Assembly (NCBI RefSeq): GCF_017303295.1
Contig: NZ_JAFKOK010000001.1
Span: 62,001-126,000 of the forward strand
Source: Rhodobacter sp. NTK016B
GTDB taxonomy: Bacteria > Pseudomonadota > Alphaproteobacteria > Rhodobacterales > Rhodobacteraceae
Length of the DNA stretch: 64,000 bases
Direction: 5' to 3'
Within the stretch, counting starts at the first letter, position 1; every line of letters starts with the position of its first letter. The notes beneath the pieces are model-generated. The model was not told where the DNA came from. It did not search any database and saw only the letters and a program-made list of their open reading frames with translations. Of this stretch, positions 16,772 through 24,319 are shown piece after piece. The position numbers and the translations under genes were made by a program.

Positions 16772-17113
16772 ATGTCAGACGCAGCCAAATCCAAAAAAGC
16801 CACGCTGACGGATTCCGAAATCACGACCAGCCGCGGTTTCGGCCGTCGCGCCTTCCTGCTGGGCACCTTCGGGGGCACCGCGGCGCTGGCCGGTTGCGTC
16901 GAGACGACGACGATCCGCAGCTCGGGCGTTACCGACAGCGATCTGGGCGCCTATGCCGACCCGGTCGGCGGCGGGCGCGGACGCAGCGGCATCACCGACA
17001 GCGATGTCGGCGCCTATGCCGATCCCGTGGGCCGCGGGCGGGGCCGCCGGGCCTGCACCGACAGCGACCTCGGCTCGTATGCCGACCCGGTGGGCGGCGG
17101 TCGCCGCTGCTGA
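16772..17113 (+). CDS. Tat-exported TDSD-repeat lipoprotein 2
   Basis: A 113-residue paralogue of the preceding gene. The leader LTDSEITTSRGFGRRAFLLG is 16/24 identical to that of protein 1 around the twin-arginine motif. Here the signal ends ALAGC, a lipobox, so a Tat-exported lipoprotein is predicted. The mature part carries three clear repeats of about 21 residues: VTDSDLGAYADPVGGGRGR, ITDSDVGAYADPVGRGRGR and CTDSDLGSYADPVGGGRR, with Cys at the lipobox, before repeat 3 and at the C-terminus. GAGAG lies upstream of the ATG at 16772; an in-frame ATG at 16709 is less likely. The stop abuts the rluD stop with no gap. I know of no function for this family. Confidence 0.75.
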   Translation: MSDAAKSKKATLTDSEITTSRGFGRRAFLLGTFGGTAALAGCVETTTIRSSGVTDSDLGAYADPVGGGRGRSGITDSDVGAYADPVGRGRGRRACTDSDLGSYADPVGGGRRC

Positions 17114-18178
17114 TCAGCGCTTCAGGGCCGCGATCAGATCGCTGAAATCAACAGGGAGCGGCGACCGGAAGGTCAGCCGCTCTTTGCTTGCCGGATGTTC
17201 GAATCCCAGCGTTGCCGCGTGCAGCGCCTGACGTGGAAAGGCGGCGATCGCCTCGGCGCCGCCTGCGGGCAACGCGGCAGGCGATGGCTTGCGCCGCCCG
17301 CCATAAACCGGATCGCCCACCAGCCCATGCCCCACATGCGCCATATGGACGCGGATCTGGTGCGTGCGCCCGGTTTCCAGACGGCATTCCATCAGCGCCA
17401 CCTGCGGCGGGCTGCCGAAGCTCTCCAGCACCCGCGCCCGCGTTACCGCGTGACGGCCCCGGTCGAAGAATACCGCCTGTTTCTGCCGTTCATGCCGATG
17501 CCGGTCCAGCCGCGTCTGGATCTTCAGCACCCCGCCCGGATCGAAGCTGGTGCCCTTGACGCCCTTCAGCCGCGGGTCGCCCGCATCGGGAACCCCGTAG
17601 ACCAGCGCCTGATAGGCCCGCTCGACACTATGCGCCTCGAATTGCGCGGCAAGGCCGTGATGCGCACGGTCGGTCTTGGCCACGACCAACAACCCCGACG
17701 TGTCCTTGTCGATCCGGTGCACGATGCCCGGCCGCTTGGCCCCGCCGATCCCCGACAGCGTGTCGCCGCAATGATGCAACAGCGCGTTCACCAGCGTGCC
17801 CCGCGGCGTGCCGGGCGCCGGATGCACGACCATCCCGGCGGGCTTGTCGATGACGATCAGATCGTCATCCTCATAAACCACGTTCAGCGCGATATCTTCC
17901 GGTTGCGCCTCAAGCTCGACGGCAGCTTCGACGGTCAGGACAATCTCCTCGCCCTCGGCCACCTTGGTCTTGGCATTGCTCAGCACCTCGCCCGCGCGCG
18001 ACACCGCGCCCTCGGCGATCATCTTGGCGATGCGCGAACGCGACAGCGCCGCCGCCTCTGGCACGTCGCGGGCCAAAGCCTTATCAAGGCGGTCGGGCGG
18101 GTTCGCGCCGATCACCACCACGATCTCGAGGGAGTCCTCCTCCATGCCTTCCGGTAACACGTCTTCCGACGATGACAT
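17114..18178 (-). CDS. rluD: 23S rRNA pseudouridine synthase, RluD/RluC family
   Basis: RluA-family pseudouridine synthase modifying 23S rRNA, 354 residues. An N-terminal S4 RNA-binding domain (RLDKALARDVPEAAALSRSRIAKMI) is followed by the catalytic domain with RPGIVHRIDKDTSGLLVVAK (catalytic Asp in the RID triplet) and LETGRTHQIRVHMAH. Two in-frame ATGs are possible, 18178 (GGGAG 8 bases upstream) and 18145 (GGAAG close upstream); I prefer 18178. It overlaps the divergent DUF6476 gene head to head, and its stop touches that of the second TDSD-repeat gene. RluD is the best label; RluC cannot be excluded. Confidence 0.9.
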   Translation of the reverse strand: MSSSEDVLPEGMEEDSLEIVVVIGANPPDRLDKALARDVPEAAALSRSRIAKMIAEGAVSRAGEVLSNAKTKVAEGEEIVLTVEAAVELEAQPEDIALNVVYEDDDLIVIDKPAGMVVHPAPGTPRGTLVNALLHHCGDTLSGIGGAKRPGIVHRIDKDTSGLLVVAKTDRAHHGLAAQFEAHSVERAYQALVYGVPDAGDPRLKGVKGTSFDPGGVLKIQTRLDRHRHERQKQAVFFDRGRHAVTRARVLESFGSPPQVALMECRLETGRTHQIRVHMAHVGHGLVGDPVYGGRRKPSPAALPAGGAEAIAAFPRQALHAATLGFEHPASKERLTFRSPLPVDFSDLIAALKR

Positions 18179-18461
18179 GCCTGCGCTCCCTGCGGATCTG
18201 CGGTTTCTGAAAATTCTGGTCACCACGCTGATGGTGGTGATGATTGTCGGCCTTCTAACCATCGTCGGGCTGCTTGTCACGCGGCTGGGTGGTTCCGAGC
18301 GTCTTCCCACCCTGCCCGACAGCGTGATCCTGCCCGAGGGCGCCGCCCCCGCCGCCGTCACCTTCGCGCGCGACTGGCTGGTTGTGGTGACCGATGCGGG
18401 CGAGATCCTGCTCTACGGTCCCGAGGGCGGCGCCCCCGTCAGCACGACCGCCCTGCCCTGA
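18144..18461 (+). CDS. DUF6476 single-pass membrane protein
   Basis: A 105-residue protein matching the DUF6476 family, which as far as I know is confined to Rhodobacterales and close relatives and has no known function. The conserved core is MPALPADLRFLKILVTTLM followed by a membrane segment (about residues 24-47) and a periplasmic domain with FARDWLVVVTDAGEILLY. I choose the ATG at 18144 because GAGGGAG lies 9 bases upstream; the second in-frame ATG at 18177 lacks a ribosome binding site. With this start it overlaps rluD by 35 bases in head-to-head orientation. Confidence 0.75.
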   Translation: MPSGNTSSDDDMPALPADLRFLKILVTTLMVVMIVGLLTIVGLLVTRLGGSERLPTLPDSVILPEGAAPAAVTFARDWLVVVTDAGEILLYGPEGGAPVSTTALP

Positions 18462-18465
18462 GCGC

Positions 18466-18527
18466 ATCTTTAATCCGGAAATATCCCGGGGGGTGAGGCC
18501 ACAGGCCGAGGGGGGCAGCGCCCCCCT
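18466..18527. repeat. Intergenic repeat family, copy C
   Basis: Outer part ATCTTTAATCCGGAAATATC, then CCGGGGGGTGAGGCCACAGG and a GGGGGGCAGCGCCCCCC hairpin. It lies between the convergent DUF6476 gene and trmB, where a transcription stop would be expected. Confidence 0.8.
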
Positions 18528-18561
18528 TACTTGACGCCGGGCTCGACACGCCGCCGCCCGG

Positions 18562-19296
18562 TCAGGGCTTGCGGAAGGTCATGTATTGCGGCACCCGCCC
18601 CTCGCGCAGCGCTTTCTGCTCGTAGCGGGTGGAATACCAGTCCGCCCAGGGCTCACCCGTGTCACGCTCCAGGACGAAACCCGCTTGCGGCACTTCTTCC
18701 AGCGTCTGGCGCGCGTAATCGGGGATGTCGGTCGCGACGCGGAATTCGGCGCCCGGTTTGCAGGCGCCGAACAGCGGCTGCAGATGCTCGGGCGTGACGA
18801 AGCGGCGGCGGTGATGGCGCGCCTTGGGCCACGGATCGGGGTAGTTCAGGAACACCTTTTCCAGTACCGCCTCGGGCAGCACGTCAAACAGGTCGCGCAC
18901 ATCGCCGGGATGCAGTGTCAGGCGCGGGCACGGCGTTTCGCGCAGCTGATATAGCGCCATCGCCACGCCGTTGACGAACGGCTCGCAGCCGATATAGCGC
19001 ACGCCGGGATTGGCATGGGCCATATGCACCATATGCTCGCCGCCACCGAACCCGACTTCCAGCCAGAGCGGCCCGTCCCCCGGCAGCGCCGCCTGCAGAT
19101 CAAGCAGGTGCCGCTCGGGATTTTCGTCGATGGACACGCCGCGCAGCCGCAACGCGGGCAGATCCTCGGACAGGTAGCGCCGTTGCGCGGGGCGCAGGGT
19201 CTTGCCATGCACGCGGCCATAGAAATTGCGGTTGGTCCGCAGGGCGGCCAGCGCGGGATGCGGCGGCAGGTCGGGTTTCGGGGTTTCGTCGCTCAT
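18562..19296 (-). CDS. trmB: tRNA (guanine-N7-)-methyltransferase
   Basis: SAM-dependent enzyme forming m7G46 in tRNA, 244 residues. The SAM-binding motif is LEVGFGGGEHMVHMA; YIGCEPFVNGVA, FLNYPDPWPKARHHRRRFV and the C-terminal EPWADWYSTRYEQKAL are TrmB hallmarks. I choose the ATG at 19296 (MSDETPKPD); the frame stays open 20 codons further without homology. It follows irr and rlmJ on the same strand, 87 bases after rlmJ. Confidence 0.95.
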   Translation of the reverse strand: MSDETPKPDLPPHPALAALRTNRNFYGRVHGKTLRPAQRRYLSEDLPALRLRGVSIDENPERHLLDLQAALPGDGPLWLEVGFGGGEHMVHMAHANPGVRYIGCEPFVNGVAMALYQLRETPCPRLTLHPGDVRDLFDVLPEAVLEKVFLNYPDPWPKARHHRRRFVTPEHLQPLFGACKPGAEFRVATDIPDYARQTLEEVPQAGFVLERDTGEPWADWYSTRYEQKALREGRVPQYMTFRKP

Positions 19297-19383
19297 GGCG
19301 CGGCCAATAGCCTCGCACGCGCCGCATCGCAAGGCTTTGGCGCGCGGCGGAGGCAAAAGGCTCCGGCCCGCTGCCGTGTTCGC

Positions 19384-20160
19384 CTACAGGGCGTCGAACA
19401 AACGGCCCAGCCGCGCGGCCTCTTCGGCCATGCCCCAGGGCGGATTAACCACGAACATCCCCGAGCCGACCATCCGGTGGCCGTCGCGCGCGGGCGGAAA
19501 GCGGACTTCGTGGCACAACGCGCCCGGATGCGCCGTCACCAGTTGCGCGACCATTGCCCGGTGACGGCCATCGGTCAGGATCGGATACCACAGCATCAGG
19601 ATGCCCACATTCCACTTCCGCGCCACCTGCGCGAAGAGCTTGGGCATGCGGTCGTAATCCTCGGTGGTCTCGTAGGAGGGATCGACCAGCATCAGCCCGC
19701 GCCGAGGCATCGGCGGCGTCAGTTCCTGGATCTTGGCGAAACCGTCAGCCTTGTGCACCCGCACCGGCAATTCCGCCATCGCCTGCGCCAGGGCCGCGTG
19801 TTCCTGCGGATGCGCCTCGGCCAGATGCAGCGAATCGCTGTCGCGCAGGCTGAGCGCGGCGATCATCGGCGAGCCGGGATAGGCATCGGCGCCGCGCGCC
19901 AGCCGCACGCGCTCGAGGATCTTGCGATAGGGATGCTCGGGGTCGATCCGCGCTTCCAGCCGCCCGATCCCCTGCGCCGCCTCGCCGGTCTTCACCGCCT
20001 CAGGCGCCGACAGGTCGTAAAGCCCGCGCCCGGCATGGCTTTCAATATAGGTGAGCGGCTTGTCCTTGGCGGTCAGATAATCCAGCACCCACGCAAGCAG
20101 CGCGTGCTTATGGACATCCGCCAGATTCCCGGCGTGGTAAAGATGCTGATAGGACAGCAT
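19384..20160 (-). CDS. rlmJ: 23S rRNA (adenine-2030-N6)-methyltransferase RlmJ
   Basis: A 258-residue RlmJ-family N6-adenine methyltransferase acting on naked 23S rRNA. It begins MLSYQHLYHAGNLADVHKH, the RlmJ signature, with YIESHAGRGLYDL as the SAM-binding loop. The catalytic motif reads DPSYE where E. coli RlmJ has DPPYE, so the second proline is replaced by serine. The start codon lies 18 bases after the irr stop, suggesting cotranscription with irr. Confidence 0.9.
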   Translation of the reverse strand: MLSYQHLYHAGNLADVHKHALLAWVLDYLTAKDKPLTYIESHAGRGLYDLSAPEAVKTGEAAQGIGRLEARIDPEHPYRKILERVRLARGADAYPGSPMIAALSLRDSDSLHLAEAHPQEHAALAQAMAELPVRVHKADGFAKIQELTPPMPRRGLMLVDPSYETTEDYDRMPKLFAQVARKWNVGILMLWYPILTDGRHRAMVAQLVTAHPGALCHEVRFPPARDGHRMVGSGMFVVNPPWGMAEEAARLGRLFDAL

Positions 20161-20178
20161 GTGTCCCGGCCCCGCCCC

Positions 20179-20619
20179 TCAGGCCTTGCGGCGCAGGCGA
20201 ATGACCACGTCCACGCGCGCCACTTCGCAGCCCTCGGGCGGCTCGGGCAGGCGCATGATTTCCAGCTGGTCGGCCGGGGCGTCGGTCAGGCTCTGGCTGT
20301 CTTCCCAGAAATAATGCGGGTGATCGTCGATCCGCGTGTCGAAATAGGACCGCGAGGCATCGACGGTGATCTCGTTGAGAAGCCCCGCCGAGCAGAACGC
20401 GCGCAGCGTGTTGTAGACTGTGGCAAGCGAGACCTTCTCACCGCTGTCGCTGGCCGCGGCGAACAGGCTCTCTGCGGTGACATGGCGGTTGCGCCCGTCG
20501 CCCATCAGCAACGCCGCAAGCGTCAGCCGCTGGCGGGTCGGCCGAAGCCCGGCCTCTGTCAGCCAAATCGAGGCGCGCTCCTGCGCCAGCCGGTTCTGGG
20601 AAGCGAAATCGGTACTCAT
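20179..20619 (-). CDS. irr: Fur-family iron response regulator Irr
   Basis: A 146-residue Fur-superfamily repressor. The N-terminal winged helix reads [16 protein letters not shown], then [11 protein letters not shown] and [19 protein letters not shown]. The C-terminal domain has [17 protein letters not shown]; rhizobial Irr has a His triplet here, whereas this protein has His-Pro-His, which may alter haem response. Irr controls haem and iron genes when iron is low. It is divergent from fabA, the arrangement typical for irr in alphaproteobacteria, which supports Irr over Fur, Mur or Zur. Confidence 0.88.
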   Translation of the reverse strand: MSTDFASQNRLAQERASIWLTEAGLRPTRQRLTLAALLMGDGRNRHVTAESLFAAASDSGEKVSLATVYNTLRAFCSAGLLNEITVDASRSYFDTRIDDHPHYFWEDSQSLTDAPADQLEIMRLPEPPEGCEVARVDVVIRLRRKA

Positions 20620-20789
20620 GCCCCCTTATAAGGCGCGAAGGCGGCGAGATTCAATGGGGGCGCAACAAACCGCCCGTCACAGAGCATCGCTTCGCCGCGC
20701 CGCCTCGCTGCTGCTGCTGCCCCTGCGCTTGTCAGTGCGGATGGGGGAATGCTACACGGAATGAACCCTCAGCAAAGGACCGAAAATCG

Positions 20790-21299
20790 ATGTCGCAATA
20801 CCCCACCCGTTTCGACAAGGACGCCCTTTTGGCCTGCGCCCGGGGCGAATTGTTCGGCCCGGGCAATGCGCAGCTCCCGGCGCCGCCGATGCTGATGATG
20901 GACCGCATCACCGATATCTCGGGCGATGGCGGGCTGCACGGCAAGGGCCATGTCGTAGCCGAATTCGACATCACGCCGGATCTGTGGTTCTTCGACTGCC
21001 ATTTCCCCGGCAACCCGATCATGCCCGGCTGCCTTGGCCTTGACGGCCTGTGGCAGCTTACCGGCTTCAACTTGGGCTGGCGCGGCTGGCAGGGGCGCGG
21101 CTACGCGCTCGGCGTGGGCGAGGTGAAACTCACCGGCATGGTGCGCCCCGACCGCAAGATGCTGACCTACAAGGTCGATTTCACCAAGGCCGTGCAGACC
21201 CGCCGGCTGACCATGGGCGTGGCCGACGGCATCGTCGAGGCCGATGGCGAGGTGATCTATCAGGTCAAGGACATGAAGGTCGCCCTGAGCGAAAGCTGA
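20790..21299 (+). CDS. fabA: 3-hydroxydecanoyl-ACP dehydratase/isomerase FabA
   Basis: Bifunctional dehydratase/isomerase that introduces the cis double bond in anaerobic unsaturated fatty acid synthesis. At 169 residues it has normal length. Catalytic His71 lies in [14 protein letters not shown] and Asp85 in [10 protein letters not shown]. The start ATG at 20790 follows the divergent irr by 170 bases. The partner fabB and fabI lie 7.5 kb downstream on the same strand instead of immediately after fabA. Confidence 0.97.
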   Translation: MSQYPTRFDKDALLACARGELFGPGNAQLPAPPMLMMDRITDISGDGGLHGKGHVVAEFDITPDLWFFDCHFPGNPIMPGCLGLDGLWQLTGFNLGWRGWQGRGYALGVGEVKLTGMVRPDRKMLTYKVDFTKAVQTRRLTMGVADGIVEADGEVIYQVKDMKVALSES

Positions 21300-21317
21300 G
21301 GGATCAGGACAAAAGAA

Positions 21318-21382
21318 GGGGGCTGTCTGCCCCCTCTTGGCCTGCGGCCAATTCACCCCCGAGGATATTTTCAGAACAAAGA
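21318..21382. repeat. Intergenic repeat family, copy D (inverted)
   Basis: Minus-orientation copy: plus strand GGGGGCTGTCTGCCCCC hairpin, a central TTGGCCTGCGGCCAA palindrome, then CACCCCCGAGGATATTTTCA and GAACAAAGA. It faces copy E 28 bases away. Confidence 0.8.
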
Positions 21383-21410
21383 CGGGACGATTAACGCGCT
21401 TTTGACGCGG

Positions 21411-21473
21411 CATCTTTGTTCCAAAAATATCCCGGGGGTGAGACGCGCCAGCGTCGAGGGGGCAGCGCCCCCT
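21411..21473. repeat. Intergenic repeat family, copy E
   Basis: Plus-orientation copy: ATCTTTGTTCCAAAAATATC, then CCGGGGGTGAGACGCGCCAG and GGGGGCAGCGCCCCC. It forms an inverted pair with copy D between the convergent fabA and metK. Confidence 0.8.
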
Positions 21474-21486
21474 GCGACGGCGGACT

Positions 21487-22653
21487 TCAGACAGACGCTT
21501 TGAGCGTGTCGATGAGGTCGGTCTTTTCCCACGAGAAACCGCCATCCGCATCCGGCGCGCGGCCGAAATGGCCATAGGCCGCCGTGCGCTGGAAGATCGG
21601 TTTGTTGAGGCCCAGATGGGTACGGATGCCGCGCGGGGTCAGGTCCATGCTTTTGGCGACCGCGTGTTCGATCGCCTCGTCGGGGACCGTACCGGTGCCG
21701 TGGGTGTCGATATAGATCGACAGCGGGCGCGCGACGCCGATGGCGTAGCTGAGCTGCAGCGTGCAGCGTTTGGCTAGCCCTGAAGCGACGACGTTCTTGG
21801 CAAGGTAGCGCGCGGCATAGGCAGCCGAGCGGTCGACCTTGGTCGGATCCTTGCCCGAGAAGGCGCCGCCGCCATGCGGGGCCGCGCCGCCATAGGTGTC
21901 GACGATGATCTTGCGGCCGGTCAGGCCCGCATCGCCATCGGGGCCGCCGATCACGAATTTGCCCGTCGGGTTCACGTGCCAGACGCTGTCGGGCAGGATC
22001 CAGCCTTCGGGCAGGACTTCGTGGAAATAGGGCGTGACGATCTGCTTCACGTCGTCCGAGGTCAGCGCCGGGTCGAGATGCTGGGTCGACAGCACGATCG
22101 ACGACACGCCGACCGGCTTGTTATCGACGTATTTCACGGTGAGCTGCGACTTGGCGTCGGGGCCGAGCTGAGGCTCGGTGCCGTTCTTGCGCACTTCGGC
22201 CAGTCGCTTGAGGATCGCATGCGCATAGAGGATCGGCGCCGGCATGAGTTCGGGCGTCTCGTCGGTGGCGTAACCGAACATGATGCCCTGATCGCCCGCG
22301 CCTTCGTCCTTGTTGCCCGACGCGTCCACGCCCTGGGCGATATCGGCCGATTGCGCGTGCAGGTAGCTGTCGACGCTCAGATTGGCCCAGTGAAAGCCGT
22401 CCTGTTCGTAGCCGATATCGCGCACGCAGTCGCGGGCGATGTCTTCGACCCGCTGGATGACGCTGGCCGGGCCGCGCACCTCGCCACCGATAATGACGCG
22501 GTCGGTGGTGGCGAAGGTTTCGCAGGCGACGCGGCTTTGCGGGTCTTCGGCGAGGAAGGCATCGAGGATGGCGTCGGAAATCCGGTCACAGACCTTGTCC
22601 GGATGCCCCTCGGACACGGATTCCGAGGTGAAGACGTAGTTCGAACGGCTCAT
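21487..22653 (-). CDS. metK: S-adenosylmethionine synthetase
   Basis: Makes SAM from methionine and ATP; 388 residues. Signatures: [21 protein letters not shown] at the N-terminus, [12 protein letters not shown] (methionine/ATP site) and [19 protein letters not shown] (P-loop-like). The ATG at 22653 is the true start; an in-frame GTG at 22686 lies inside the riboswitch. The gene is predicted to be repressed when SAM or SAH binds the riboswitch and hides the ribosome binding site. Confidence 0.97.
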   Translation of the reverse strand: MSRSNYVFTSESVSEGHPDKVCDRISDAILDAFLAEDPQSRVACETFATTDRVIIGGEVRGPASVIQRVEDIARDCVRDIGYEQDGFHWANLSVDSYLHAQSADIAQGVDASGNKDEGAGDQGIMFGYATDETPELMPAPILYAHAILKRLAEVRKNGTEPQLGPDAKSQLTVKYVDNKPVGVSSIVLSTQHLDPALTSDDVKQIVTPYFHEVLPEGWILPDSVWHVNPTGKFVIGGPDGDAGLTGRKIIVDTYGGAAPHGGGAFSGKDPTKVDRSAAYAARYLAKNVVASGLAKRCTLQLSYAIGVARPLSIYIDTHGTGTVPDEAIEHAVAKSMDLTPRGIRTHLGLNKPIFQRTAAYGHFGRAPDADGGFSWEKTDLIDTLKASV

Positions 22654-22662
22654 GGGATTGGG

Positions 22663-22706
22663 TGCTCCATTGGTGTCGCCCGTCACGCCAGGAAGCCGTT
22701 GTGACG
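22663..22706 (-). promoter_or_regulatory. SAM/SAH riboswitch upstream of metK
   Basis: On the minus strand the stem CGTCAC / GTGACG encloses AACGGCTTCCTGGC, followed after a short linker by TGGAGCA, which carries the GGAG ribosome binding site. This matches the SAM/SAH riboswitch consensus (GTCACAACGGCTTCCTGGCG and a pseudoknot with the downstream GGAGCA) described upstream of metK in Rhodobacterales. Ligand binding is expected to sequester GGAG and lower metK translation. Confidence 0.93.
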
Positions 22707-22750
22707 GGGGTAAGAACGGCTAACGCGCCCCCGGAGGGACGTCAATTGCT

Positions 22751-24310
22751 TTATGTGTCGCTTTTGTCGCGCTTGGTAAAGGCACGGGCCCGGCGCCGAA
22801 CCCCTCCTGCGGCGATCAGAAGCGCCATGCCGAGGCTCAGGCCCGCATACCATGGCAGGTCGCCGATGCGGGTATAGGGCGTGGGCGGCAGCGCGCCGGG
22901 CAGCGCCGCGTCGAGCGCGCCCATCTGTCCCATCGGCAGCGCGGCGGTGATCCGGCCATGCGCATCGACCATTGCCGAGATGCCGGTATTGGCCACGCGC
23001 GCCAGCGGCAGGCCGGTTTCGATGGCGCGCAGCCGGGCCTGAGCAAAATGCTGGAACGGGCCGATCCGCTCGCCGAACCATGCGTCATTGGTCGATTGCA
23101 GCAGCCAGTCGGGCCGCTCGGTGCCACGCAGGTTGCGGGGGAAGACGGCCTCGTAGCAGATCAGCGGCAAGGCGCGACCGGCGGGGCCCAGATCCATCAG
23201 CTCGGGCCCCGGGCCGGGCGTATAGCCCGAGAGCATCCGCGCGGCGAGCCCGCCCCAGCCCTGCCGCGCCGCCCAGTCGCCGATGATCGGGATATATTCG
23301 CCGAAGGGCACGAGGTGATGTTTGTCGTAGGTGGCCTGCACCCTGCCCTCGGTATCGATAAGGGCGAGAGAATTGAAATACTGGCCGCGCGGGTTCTGGC
23401 GCTGGATGCCGATCACGCTGGGCACCCCGCTGGCGGCGGCGATCATCTCAAGCCCGTCGCCGGGACGGTCGAGCAGGAAGGGCGCCGAGGTTTCCGGCCA
23501 CAGGATCAGATCGGGGGACGCGCCGAGCGCCGGATCGGCGGGCGCGGCAGAGAGGTCGAGATGGCGCTCGAAGAAGGGCCGCACGAGGTCGCGCTGCCAT
23601 TTGAGGTCTTGCGGCACATTCGCCTGAACAAGGCGCAAGATCTGGCCCGGCCCGTCGGGCAGCGGCTGGGCGAGACGTTGCGCACCCCAGGCCCAGGCGC
23701 CGCCCAGAGCGAGGGGGGCGACGATCAGGGCGGCGACGGCGCGCAGCCACGCGCCCTGCCCTGCCCGGGTGGCGGCAACCGCCAGCGCGGCGGCAAGGCT
23801 GAGCGTCAGCCCGCTGAGCAGAAGCGGCCCGCCCAGTGCGGCGATCTGATCGACCGGCGTACCGACCCAGATATGGCCGCTCAGCGCCCAGGGGAAGCCG
23901 GTGAACAGGATGCCGCGCAGGGCCTCGAAGGCCAGCAGGGCGAAGGCCCCGCGCCAGATCCGGGCACTGAGGCGCGGGCTGGAGCGGCCGGCAAGCCAGA
24001 GCGGCACGGCCCAGAACAGCGCCATGCCGCCGGCCATGAGCAACAGCGCGAACGGCGCCATCCACGCGGTGCTGGCCGCATCGACGAGGAAAGGATCGAC
24101 GATCCAGATCATGACCGGCCCGAACTGCCCCAGCCCGGCCAACAGCGCGCGTCGGAAGACAGCGCCGGGGGTGGGCGCCCGCGCCGTGACCCAGAGGATC
24201 AGCGCGATCCCTGCCAGCGCCAGCGGCCACAGCCCCCATGGCGCCTGCCCGGTGGCGGCGAGCGCCCCGGCGGCGAGGGCGATCAGGAACGGGAGCAGGC
24301 GTTGCGCCAT
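22751..24310 (-). CDS. lnt: Apolipoprotein N-acyltransferase
   Basis: Inner-membrane enzyme that adds the third acyl chain to lipoproteins; 519 residues. The N-terminal ~200 residues form several membrane segments (LIALAAGALAATGQAPWGLW and others); the C-terminal nitrilase domain shows the catalytic triad Glu in LWPETSAPF, Lys in YDKHHLVPFGEY and Cys in LICYEAVFP. It follows corC by 9 bases and ends the miaB-phoH-ybeY-corC-lnt run. Confidence 0.96.
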   Translation of the reverse strand: MAQRLLPFLIALAAGALAATGQAPWGLWPLALAGIALILWVTARAPTPGAVFRRALLAGLGQFGPVMIWIVDPFLVDAASTAWMAPFALLLMAGGMALFWAVPLWLAGRSSPRLSARIWRGAFALLAFEALRGILFTGFPWALSGHIWVGTPVDQIAALGGPLLLSGLTLSLAAALAVAATRAGQGAWLRAVAALIVAPLALGGAWAWGAQRLAQPLPDGPGQILRLVQANVPQDLKWQRDLVRPFFERHLDLSAAPADPALGASPDLILWPETSAPFLLDRPGDGLEMIAAASGVPSVIGIQRQNPRGQYFNSLALIDTEGRVQATYDKHHLVPFGEYIPIIGDWAARQGWGGLAARMLSGYTPGPGPELMDLGPAGRALPLICYEAVFPRNLRGTERPDWLLQSTNDAWFGERIGPFQHFAQARLRAIETGLPLARVANTGISAMVDAHGRITAALPMGQMGALDAALPGALPPTPYTRIGDLPWYAGLSLGMALLIAAGGVRRRARAFTKRDKSDT

Positions 24311-24319
24311 GGGGTGCTT

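Noticed and set aside
16920-17108. Regularly spaced repeats that could suggest a CRISPR array
   Set aside because: The ~63-base period is the codon-level repeat of the TDSD protein; units have no conserved repeat plus unique spacer pattern and no cas genes are present.
22654-22686. Upstream GTG start for metK
   Set aside because: It lies within the riboswitch stem, and the downstream ATG at 22653 is where homology begins.
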